This document shows positions 27,087 through 33,726 of a stretch of 64,000 nt of DNA, piece by piece. Each line of letters begins with the position of its first letter. Position 1 is the stretch's first letter. The translations under genes were made by a program, and so were the position numbers. The DNA is from Rhizorhabdus dicambivorans (GTDB lineage Bacteria; Pseudomonadota; Alphaproteobacteria; Sphingomonadales; Sphingomonadaceae). The notes beneath the pieces were generated by a model. The model was given only the letters and a program-made list of their open reading frames with translations. It did not search any database and was not told the origin of the DNA. The DNA lies in assembly GCF_002355275.1 (NCBI RefSeq), contig NZ_CP023449.1, positions 310,001 through 374,000 of the forward strand. Direction: 5' to 3'.

Positions 27087-27440
27087 TCAGCGCCTGATGA
27101 GGCGTTCCTCGAGCAGAGCCCGAAAGTCCCGACGGGCATCGGCCACGACGACAACCGTCACATATCGCATATCGCCTTCTTCCTGCAGCCGATAGATCAA
27201 CCGGAAAGGCGGCAGTGAAAGCTGGCGGTACTTGCGGTGGCCGATCGCTTCCAGTTCCGGTGGAATCGGTCCGCGCGTCGGCCACTCGGCGAGCTGTTCG
27301 ATTGCGCGCATGATCTGACCGAGCAGTGCCTCGGCACCATCGGGTCCGTCAGGTCCGCGCTGCGCCAGGCGACGTCGATAGATGGCCGACAGGTCCCGCT
27401 GGGCCCGAACCGTCAGTCGGACCTGCGCCTTTTCCGCCAC
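27087..27440 (-). CDS. ParE/RelE-type toxin
   Basis: A 117-residue ParE/RelE superfamily protein, the toxin of a type II module. It has the family secondary-structure pattern: a helical start VRAQRDLSAIYRRRLAQRG, LLGQIMRAIEQLAEWPTRG, and the strands RKYRQLSLPPFRLIYRLQEE and YVTVVVVADARRDF. The start is GTG 27440 one base after the antitoxin stop, so translation is coupled. Whether the target is gyrase (ParE) or ribosome-bound mRNA (RelE) cannot be told from sequence; the spacing of conserved Arg residues favours ParE. Confidence 0.88.
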   Translation of the reverse strand: MAEKAQVRLTVRAQRDLSAIYRRRLAQRGPDGPDGAEALLGQIMRAIEQLAEWPTRGPIPPELEAIGHRKYRQLSLPPFRLIYRLQEEGDMRYVTVVVVADARRDFRALLEERLIRR

Positions 27441-27441
27441 G

Positions 27442-27705
27442 TCAGCCCGCGCGGATACGGTCGGCGAGCCCCTCGATCGGCACGAGATCGCCCCGTTCGA
27501 TATCGTCCTCGCCCATCGCGAGCAGCTTGAGCAACGCCAGCGTTTCCTGGGTCTGCTCCCAAGTGCCCATATCCATCAGCACCGCGCGGGCTTCGCCATT
27601 CTGGGTGATGATGAGCGGGGGGGCGCCGTCGTTCAGCTCGCGGAGCACCTCTGCGCTGTTCGCCTTGAGATAGCTGATCGGCTTGATGCGGTCGTGACGA
27701 CCCAT
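27442..27705 (-). CDS. Phd/YefM-type antitoxin
   Basis: An 87-residue antitoxin with the Phd/YefM DNA-binding N-terminus IKPISYLKANSAEVLRELND and the fold-completing PPLIITQNGEARAVLMDM, then an acidic C-terminal toxin-binding tail. It precedes the toxin gene on the minus strand and the pair should be autoregulated. ATG 27705; a longer frame to 27873 overlaps the HAD phosphatase gene and is rejected. Confidence 0.9.
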   Translation of the reverse strand: MGRHDRIKPISYLKANSAEVLRELNDGAPPLIITQNGEARAVLMDMGTWEQTQETLALLKLLAMGEDDIERGDLVPIEGLADRIRAG

Positions 27706-27757
27706 TTTCAGTTCCCGCTCGAATTCAGTCCGAATATAGTCCTGTCCTGCCGGGTGA

Positions 27758-28429
27758 TCAATCCCAGTCGACGATCGTCCAGCCGCGTGCCTTCGCCACT
27801 TGGCGGAGGCCCGCATGCGGGTTCGCCGCGATCGCCTCGTCGGCCCATTCGAGCACCGGCACGTCGGAGACATGGTCCGAATAGAAGCGGATGCGGCATT
27901 GCGCGCGGTCCAGCTTCGCCAGCCCCATCCACGCCTCGATCATCCGCAGCTTGGCGGGGCCGTAGCAATTCTCGCCATCGACCTTGTGGCTGACATAATC
28001 GTCGATGCCCCGGATCGCGCCCGTCGCGACGATATCGTCCATCCCCAGCCTGGCCGCGATCGGCTCGACCCAGATGCGCGACGAGGCGGTGGCAAGCACC
28101 AGGCGGCGGCCGGCCGCGCGATTCTCGGCCAGGCTTTCCAGCGCGCCCTGGTAGACATTGTGGCGCACCATTTTCTCGGCGAAGCTTGCGGCGATCGGGG
28201 TCAGCCTGTCGGCGTGGATGCGCCGCCCGATCAGCATCGCCTGGTTGAGCTCCTTGACCCGCTTGCGCTCGATCAGCTTGCAGACATAGGCCAGCATCAC
28301 CAGCGCCGCGAACGGCACGAACACCAGTCGCCATGGCGCCAGCCGCATCGCCGCATGGATCATGAAGGGGGTGAAGGTGCCGGTCCGGGTGATCGTCCGG
28401 TCCATGTCGTAGATCGCAAGCTCGGTCAT
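27758..28429 (-). CDS. HAD-IB family phosphatase
   Basis: A 223-residue SerB/HAD-IB-like hydrolase. Motif I is IYDMDRTITRTGTF (nucleophile Asp8, second Asp10), motif II is VLATASSRIWVEP near residue 116, and motif III/IV FYSDHVSDVPVLEWADE with the acidic pair near residue 185. A hydrophobic segment (about residues 34-52, LVFVPFAALVMLAYVCKLI) is inserted in the cap, as in related HAD-IB proteins that act on membrane-associated phosphomonoesters. Substrate unknown. ATG 28429. Confidence 0.86.
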   Translation of the reverse strand: MTELAIYDMDRTITRTGTFTPFMIHAAMRLAPWRLVFVPFAALVMLAYVCKLIERKRVKELNQAMLIGRRIHADRLTPIAASFAEKMVRHNVYQGALESLAENRAAGRRLVLATASSRIWVEPIAARLGMDDIVATGAIRGIDDYVSHKVDGENCYGPAKLRMIEAWMGLAKLDRAQCRIRFYSDHVSDVPVLEWADEAIAANPHAGLRQVAKARGWTIVDWD

Positions 28430-28465
28430 GCCGGTCCCATAGTCCAATCCCGCCGCACCACAAAC

Positions 28466-28487
28466 CGTCGCCCCGGCGGACAAGGGG
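28466..28487. repeat. Half copy of the CGTCGCCCCGG palindrome
   Basis: CCGTCGCCCCGGCGGACAAG starting at 28466 is one arm of the repeat found complete at 11701-11790 and 24803-24894. No partner arm follows. It lies between the HAD gene and the mla operon. Confidence 0.6.
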
Positions 28488-28559
28488 AACCTTCGCCTTC
28501 TGCGCTCATTCATTTCGGATGCTTGCCGATCTTCCGCTTTTCGGTCACGTCTGGACGCG

Positions 28560-29657
28560 ATGAACGCATCCGCCGATTTCCAGCTCGACCAGGGCGTGCT
28601 CCGCTTCCGCGGGGAGCTGACTCTCGCGCGGATCGGCGATCTGCCGCAGCGGCTGGCGGGGCTCGGCGAGGTGCCGTCCAAGATCGACCTGGAGGATGTC
28701 GACCGGGTCGACACGGTCGGCGCCTGGCTGGTCCACCGCATCGCCCGCGAGAATCATATCGAGGTGGTCGGCGCCGACGAGGATGTCTGCCAGCTGCTCG
28801 AACAGATCGGTGAGGCTGACAAGCCGGTCAAGATCCGCCCCGACGCCAGCCCGCCCCTCATCCGGGTGATGCGCGAGATCGGCGACGCGACGGCCGCCGC
28901 CTGGGTATCGCTGCTCGGCCTGCTCGGCTTCTTCGGCGCGACGCTGATCGGCCTGTGGGGCCTCGTCACCCATCCGCGCCGCTTCCGCTACAACGCCATG
29001 GCGCGCCAGTTCGAGGTGGTCGGCGTCAAGGCGCTGGCGATCATCGGCCTGATGAGCTTCCTGATCGGCATCGTCATCGCCCAGCAGGGCGCGGTGCAGC
29101 TGCGCCAGTTCGGGGCGGAGGTGTTCGCGGTCAACCTGATCGGCCGCATCACCCTGCGCGAACTGGGCGTGCTGATGACCGCGATCATGGTCGCCGGACG
29201 CTCGGGCAGCGCGTTCGCGGCACAGCTCGGTTCGATGAAGCTGGCCGAGGAGGTCGATGCGATGCGCACCATCGGCGTATCGCCGATGGAGGCCCTGATC
29301 CTGCCGCGCGTGCTGGCGACGGTGGTGCTGATGCCGCTGCTCGGTTTCTACGCGGCGGTGATCGCGATCATCGGCGGCGGCATCTTCTGCTGGATCGACC
29401 TGGACATCCCGCCCGTCACCTTCATCCAGCGCATCCGCGAGGTTGTGCCGATGACCGACCTGTGGGTGGGGCTGATCAAGGCGCCGGTGTTCGGCATGCT
29501 GATCGCGCTGTGCGGCTGCTACCAGGGGATGCAGGTGGAGGGGAATGCCGAGGAGGTCGGCCTGCGCACCACCGCCTCGGTGGTCCAGGCGATCTTCCTG
29601 GTGATCGTCCTCGACGCGGTGTTCGCGGTGTTCTTCTCGTCGATCGGGTGGATCTGA
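28560..29657 (+). CDS. mlaE: MlaE-type ABC permease with N-terminal STAS domain
   Basis: Inner-membrane permease of the Mla system, which moves phospholipids between the outer and inner membranes. The 365-residue product fuses a STAS-like domain (about residues 1-95, FRGELTLARIGDLPQRL, VDTVGAWLV), whose role in E. coli is played by the separate MlaB, to the MlaE permease (RELGVLMTAIMVAGRSGSAF near residue 200, AEEVDAMRTIGVSPMEALILPRVLA). First gene of mlaE-mlaF-mlaD-lipoprotein. A small hairpin repeat separates it from mlaF. Confidence 0.94.
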   Translation: MNASADFQLDQGVLRFRGELTLARIGDLPQRLAGLGEVPSKIDLEDVDRVDTVGAWLVHRIARENHIEVVGADEDVCQLLEQIGEADKPVKIRPDASPPLIRVMREIGDATAAAWVSLLGLLGFFGATLIGLWGLVTHPRRFRYNAMARQFEVVGVKALAIIGLMSFLIGIVIAQQGAVQLRQFGAEVFAVNLIGRITLRELGVLMTAIMVAGRSGSAFAAQLGSMKLAEEVDAMRTIGVSPMEALILPRVLATVVLMPLLGFYAAVIAIIGGGIFCWIDLDIPPVTFIQRIREVVPMTDLWVGLIKAPVFGMLIALCGCYQGMQVEGNAEEVGLRTTASVVQAIFLVIVLDAVFAVFFSSIGWI

Positions 29658-29685
29658 TGGGCTTCCTGTCCATCGCGACCTTGGA

Positions 29686-29705
29686 TTCCCGCTTTCGCGG
29701 GAATG
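29686..29705. repeat. Hairpin repeat between mlaE and mlaF
   Basis: ATTCCCGC-TTTC-GCGGGAAT is a perfect 8-bp stem in the 67-base spacer. GGATTCCCGCTTTCGCGGGA followed by ATGACGG is a common dispersed repeat of alphaproteobacterial genomes. Because the operon continues through it, it should be a processing or stability element rather than a terminator. Confidence 0.75.
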
Positions 29706-29724
29706 ACGGGGAGGGCGCGGCCTG

Positions 29725-30558
29725 ATGGCGCGGCTCAACATCGCCGAGGGCGAGACGATCATCCATGTCTCGGGCCTGAGGAACAGCTTCGGCGAGCAGG
29801 TCGTCCATGACGGGCTGGACCTCGATGTGAAGCGCGGCGAGATATTGGGCGTGGTCGGCGGCTCGGGCACCGGAAAATCGGTGCTGATGCGCTCGATCAT
29901 CGGCCTGCAGCTGCCCGATACCGGCGAGGTCGAGGTGTTCGGCGAACCGATGATCGGCCGCGAGGAATATGAGGCTAAGCAGGTCCGCAAGCGCTGGGGC
30001 GTGCTGTTCCAGGGCGGCGCGCTGTTCTCGACCCTGACCGTGGCCGAGAATGTCCAGGTGCCGATCCGCGAATATTATCCGCAGCTCGATAATCAGCTGC
30101 TCGACGAGATCGCCGCCTACAAGGTGGCGATGTCGGGGCTCCAGCCCGATGCCGGCCCCAAATATCCGTCCGAGCTGTCAGGCGGAATGCGCAAGCGCGC
30201 CGGCCTTGCCCGTGCGCTGGCGCTCGATCCGCAGCTTCTCTTCCTCGATGAGCCGACCGCCGGGCTCGATCCGATCGGCGCCGCCGCCTTCGACGGGCTG
30301 ATCCGTTCGCTCCAGAAGACGCTCGGCCTCACCGTCTTCCTGATCACCCATGATCTCGACACGCTGTACGCGATCTGTGACCGGGTCGCGGTGCTGGCCG
30401 ACAAGCGGGTGATAGCGGTTGGAACGATCCCGGAATTATTGGCGTTGGACCATCCATGGATTCAGGAATATTTCAACGGCCCGCGGGGGCGGGTGGCGGC
30501 CGCTGCCGCCGAGCGGGCCGGGGCGCAGGGTGAAGGACGACCGGGGATGAAGAACTGA
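29725..30558 (+). CDS. mlaF: Mla phospholipid transporter ATPase
   Basis: ABC ATPase that powers the MlaE permease. The 277-residue product has Walker A GVVGGSGTGKSVLMRS (about residues 46-61), signature YPSELSGGMRKRAGLARAL near residue 149, Walker B LLFLDEPTAGLDPIG near residue 171 and the H-loop VFLITHDLDTLY. The C-terminal extension after about residue 245 is rich in Ala and Arg. Its last base overlaps the mlaD start (ATGA-type junction at 30558), so the pair is translationally coupled. Confidence 0.95.
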   Translation: MARLNIAEGETIIHVSGLRNSFGEQVVHDGLDLDVKRGEILGVVGGSGTGKSVLMRSIIGLQLPDTGEVEVFGEPMIGREEYEAKQVRKRWGVLFQGGALFSTLTVAENVQVPIREYYPQLDNQLLDEIAAYKVAMSGLQPDAGPKYPSELSGGMRKRAGLARALALDPQLLFLDEPTAGLDPIGAAAFDGLIRSLQKTLGLTVFLITHDLDTLYAICDRVAVLADKRVIAVGTIPELLALDHPWIQEYFNGPRGRVAAAAAERAGAQGEGRPGMKN

Positions 30559-31505
30559 TGGAAACCCGGTCGAACCATGTGCTGGTGGGCGGCGTCGTGC
30601 TGGCGCTGCTGATCGCCCTGCTCGCCTTCATCGTCTGGCTGGCCGGCTTCAACACCGCGAGCATCCAGCGCTACGATATCTTTTTCAAGACCTCAGTCGA
30701 TGGCCTTGCCAAGGGATCGCCGGTCAACTTCTCGGGCGTGCCGGTCGGCAAGATCGAGGAGATCAAGCTGCTGCCCGACAGCCCCGAATTCGTCAGGGTC
30801 CGCATCGCGGTGGATGACGACACGCCGATCCTGCAGGGCACGACCGCGACGATCGCCGGCGTGGGTTTCACCGGGGTCAGCCAGATCAACCTCGACGGCG
30901 CGGTCAAGGGCGCGCCGCCGATCACCGAGCCCGGGCCCTATGGCGCGCCGGTGATCCCGACCAAGCCGGGCGCGCTGGGCGAACTGCTGAATTCCGCGCC
31001 CGAACTGCTCCAGCGCATCTCCGCACTGACCGAGCGGCTGACCGAGCTGCTCAACGACAGGAACCAGAAATCGATCAGCGGCATCCTCGCCAATGTCGAC
31101 CGGCTGTCGGGCGATCTCGCCGATCGCGGGCCGGAGATCGCGGCCGCGGTCGTCCAGCTCAAGGCGACGATGGAACAGGCCGGGCTCGCCGCCGAACGGG
31201 TCGGCAATCTCGCCGAAACCACCAACGGGATCATGGCGAGCGACGTGAAGCCCGCCATGGCGAACCTCAACAAGGCGACCACCGCCGCCCAGCACACGAT
31301 GGAATCGCTCGATCAGGCGATCACCGACGCGCGCCCGGGCATCAAGGCCTTCTCGAGCCAGACGGTGCCGCAGATCAACCAGCTCGCCCGCAACCTCGCC
31401 GAGATGTCCGAATCGCTGAACGCCATTTCGGCCAAGCTCGATCGCGGCGGCGCCGGCGCGCTGCTCGGCGGTTCGAAGCTGCCCGACTACAAGCCAGGAA
31501 AGTGA
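30558..31505 (+). CDS. mlaD: MlaD/MCE-domain phospholipid-binding protein
   Basis: Periplasmic, membrane-anchored MCE protein of the Mla complex. The 315-residue product has one N-terminal transmembrane helix (about residues 8-31, VLVGGVVLALLIALLAFIVW), an MCE domain (about residues 39-118: FKTSVDGLAKGSPVNFSGVP, GKIEEIKLL, GTTATIAGVGFTGVSQINLD), and a long helical C-terminal part (to about residue 300). The extended C-terminus is longer than E. coli MlaD and is common in alphaproteobacteria, where it may form a tube toward the outer membrane. Confidence 0.93.
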   Translation: METRSNHVLVGGVVLALLIALLAFIVWLAGFNTASIQRYDIFFKTSVDGLAKGSPVNFSGVPVGKIEEIKLLPDSPEFVRVRIAVDDDTPILQGTTATIAGVGFTGVSQINLDGAVKGAPPITEPGPYGAPVIPTKPGALGELLNSAPELLQRISALTERLTELLNDRNQKSISGILANVDRLSGDLADRGPEIAAAVVQLKATMEQAGLAAERVGNLAETTNGIMASDVKPAMANLNKATTAAQHTMESLDQAITDARPGIKAFSSQTVPQINQLARNLAEMSESLNAISAKLDRGGAGALLGGSKLPDYKPGK

Positions 31506-31510
31506 AGGCC

Positions 31511-32110
31511 ATGCCGCGCCGTTCCGTTATCGCCCCCGCCTTCGCCCTGGCCGCCGCCGGCCTGCTCGCCGGCTGCATCAGCCTCGGCGACAAGCCGCCC
31601 GCGCGGCTGATGAGCCTGACCTCCGACGCCCGCGTGCCCGCCGGCCAGAGCAAGGTGACCCGCGACACCCAGGCGATCAGCGTCGCATTGCCCGCGCTGC
31701 CGGCCGCACTGCGCAACAACCGCATCGCGGTGGAGAGCGGCGGCAGTTTCGCCTATCTGCCCAAATCGGCCTGGGTCGACACGCCCTCCCACCTGTTCCG
31801 CACCGTGCTGGCCGAGACGATCGAGGCGAAGACCGGCCGCTTCGTCCCCGATCAGCGCAACGGCGCGATCACCCCCGACACGCGGCTGGGCGGCACCCTC
31901 GCGGCGTTCCAGCTGCTCGGCGGCCAGGGCAGGGTGGTGGTGATCTTCGACGGCACATTGTCGAAGTCCGGCAGCGACGAGATCCGCGCCCGCCGCTTCG
32001 AGGCCACCGCCCCGGTGGCGGAGGAGGATGCCGCGAGCGTCGCCGCCGCCCTCAACCGCGCCGCCAACGCCGTGGCCGGCGATGTCGCGGAGTGGGTGGC
32101 GACGAATTGA
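31511..32110 (+). CDS. ABC-type transport auxiliary lipoprotein (MlaD-linked, PqiC/DUF330-like)
   Basis: A 199-residue lipoprotein: signal MPRRSVIAPAFALAAAGLLAGC with lipobox LLAGC (lipidated Cys near residue 22), then a PqiC/ABC_trans_aux-like domain (VALPALPAALRNNRIAVESG, FAYLPKSAWVDTPSHLFRTV). In this position in alphaproteobacteria it is the fourth gene of the mla operon and probably works in the periplasm with MlaD. A GTG at 31502 overlapping the mlaD stop is an alternative start three codons earlier; the ATG is preferred. Last gene of the operon. Confidence 0.88.
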   Translation: MPRRSVIAPAFALAAAGLLAGCISLGDKPPARLMSLTSDARVPAGQSKVTRDTQAISVALPALPAALRNNRIAVESGGSFAYLPKSAWVDTPSHLFRTVLAETIEAKTGRFVPDQRNGAITPDTRLGGTLAAFQLLGGQGRVVVIFDGTLSKSGSDEIRARRFEATAPVAEEDAASVAAALNRAANAVAGDVAEWVATN

Positions 32111-32132
32111 CCCTTCCTAGCCTCACGCTCCG

Positions 32133-33566
32133 TCAGCCCGGATAGGGCTCCTTGTCGAGCAGCCTGGCCGTGAGATCCAGTACTCGCTCATATCCGCGCA
32201 GGCGGCTCTCGTCGGCGATCGCCACCATGAGCTTAAGCCATATCGTCGATGGCGCGGGAAATTTCTGGGCACATTCGCTAGCGAACAGCAATAATTCCTC
32301 CTCGCTGCTTCCGATCGCACGCAACCGATCGAGATCGGTCAGCGAGATTTCGGCATCGAGCTGCGTGCTGAAATAAGTCGCGCCATGCGTCGCCAGCCGC
32401 TGACGGGACTGGCGGCGATATTCAGACGCTTCCTCCAAGGCCTTTTCGGCATCCTGACGCAGCGTCGCGGCGGTTTTCATCGACGCGGGGTCGCCGCCAT
32501 GATCCTGTTCGAGATGGCGGGCCTTCGCCTGGAACGCGCGCGACAGGTTGCGTTTTGCATAGCCTAGCCACAAGGCTTTGGTCGTCTCATGCTTCCCGAA
32601 AGCATCACAGGCCGCGACGGCTTGGGACAGATTGGCGATGCTCGCGTCGATGTCGCCAGCCTCGAATATCAGATAGCATTTCCGAAGTTCGGAAAGTCCC
32701 GCGAAATTATGGGCCAGCACCTGGAAGATCGCGGTTCGCTCGCCGGAATTCTTGGCCAGCCTCGAAAAATTACGGGCGATCACGCTGAGATCGCGATGAT
32801 ATTTGGCGAGTTTGGCTGGGTCTTTCCGGATGGCCTGCTCAGCCCCGTCGGCGGCGATGCGATCGGTGACGTCGTAGAACGACTCGATTCGACCGAGCAG
32901 ATCGGTGACTTCGGTCATGCGGTCAAGCTTGTTACCGAGCACCCGTACAATGAATTCCAGGCTGGCGCGCTCCTGCCGATAGAAGGTCGGTTGCACGAGG
33001 TGCAGCAAGGCATTCTCGACATAGCGTTCGTTCAGCGGCCCCGGGTCCAAGGCTCTGGCGCGTAGATCGGAAAAAATTTCGTCATAGCGACTGAAAGCGC
33101 TGAAGCCGTCGAAATCCTCTTCGAGGAATTCGGCCCTGAATCGCGCGCAGATGTCACGCGCCAACGCCGCGCGCTCGGCCGGATCGCGCAGATCGTTTGC
33201 GGTTATCTCGGGAACGTTCGATCCGATCAAATTGCTCGGCAGCGCGTCCCTCTTGGCGTTGATCAGGAAGGGGTGGATGGCTTCCGGGCGCAGCGACCGC
33301 AGCAAATAGCCCCATTCCATGAAGATATTAGGCCTGAAGGTCTTTGTCGCTGGATCGGGGGGCGCATATTGAAGCAGGATGATAGCATGCGAACATGTGT
33401 CCATCTGGCTCATGATTCGCGGGCCAAAATAGATGTCAGAAACCGAACGGACGTCGCCGATACCACCGACGTACACTGTACGGCCGAGTTCGCTGCGAAG
33501 CTGGGCGGCGACCTCGTCTGCAAGCTCCCGGTTCGCGCCCCAGGAAATAAAGATTCCGTCCTTCAT
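32133..33566 (-). CDS. TIR-like domain protein with TPR-like C-terminal region
   Basis: A 477-residue protein of unknown role. The N-terminal 130 residues resemble the TIR-like (PF10137-type) fold: MKDGIFISWGANRELADEVA, ILLQ, and FRPNIFMEWGYLLRSL with a Glu in N-I-F-M-E-W-G-Y (residue 84) where this family has its conserved Glu. The rest is alpha-helical, possibly TPR-like (about residues 240-440). ATG 33566 with a CGGGGA ribosome site is chosen over TTG 33584. G+C is visibly lower than in its neighbours, and no partner gene is adjacent, which points to horizontal acquisition. A defence or NAD/nucleotide-signalling role is inference. Confidence 0.7.
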   Translation of the reverse strand: MKDGIFISWGANRELADEVAAQLRSELGRTVYVGGIGDVRSVSDIYFGPRIMSQMDTCSHAIILLQYAPPDPATKTFRPNIFMEWGYLLRSLRPEAIHPFLINAKRDALPSNLIGSNVPEITANDLRDPAERAALARDICARFRAEFLEEDFDGFSAFSRYDEIFSDLRARALDPGPLNERYVENALLHLVQPTFYRQERASLEFIVRVLGNKLDRMTEVTDLLGRIESFYDVTDRIAADGAEQAIRKDPAKLAKYHRDLSVIARNFSRLAKNSGERTAIFQVLAHNFAGLSELRKCYLIFEAGDIDASIANLSQAVAACDAFGKHETTKALWLGYAKRNLSRAFQAKARHLEQDHGGDPASMKTAATLRQDAEKALEEASEYRRQSRQRLATHGATYFSTQLDAEISLTDLDRLRAIGSSEEELLLFASECAQKFPAPSTIWLKLMVAIADESRLRGYERVLDLTARLLDKEPYPG

Positions 33567-33654
33567 TTTTTCCCCGAATGACAACCGTCCATCATCCGCA
33601 CCAGCGGGGTGGCGTCTCGCCGACGCGAACGTTCACCGACGCCGGGGTGGCCAG

Positions 33655-33688
33655 CGTTGAACTGCCTCTCCTAGAGGTAAAGTCAACG
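33655..33688. promoter_or_regulatory. MerR-type operator/promoter-like dyad
   Basis: CGTTGA (33655) and TCAACG (ending 33688) flank CCTCT-CCT-AGAGG. Read on the minus strand it is TTGACT, then CCTCTAGGAGAGG in the spacer, like MerR-family promoters where the dyad lies between -35 and -10. It would face the TIR-like gene about 90 bases away. No merR gene is in the window. Confidence 0.35.
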
Positions 33689-33698
33689 GCACTATGAT

Positions 33699-33716
33699 CC
33701 GATTCGAACGAATCGG
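33699..33716 (-). terminator. Hairpin after pepN, possible terminator
   Basis: CCGATTCG-AA-CGAATCGG is a perfect 8-bp inverted repeat 10 bases beyond the pepN stop on the minus strand. No T-run follows, so it is a weak terminator candidate. Its TTCGAAC core resembles a tRNA T-loop but no tRNA is present. Confidence 0.35.
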
Positions 33717-33726
33717 CGCCGTGGCG

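Noticed and set aside
33699-33716. A possible tRNA because of GATTCGAACGAATC
   Set aside because: Only a T-loop-like heptamer; no acceptor stem, D-arm or anticodon arm can be drawn around it. It is better explained as a palindromic hairpin after pepN. I found no tRNA or rRNA gene in the window.
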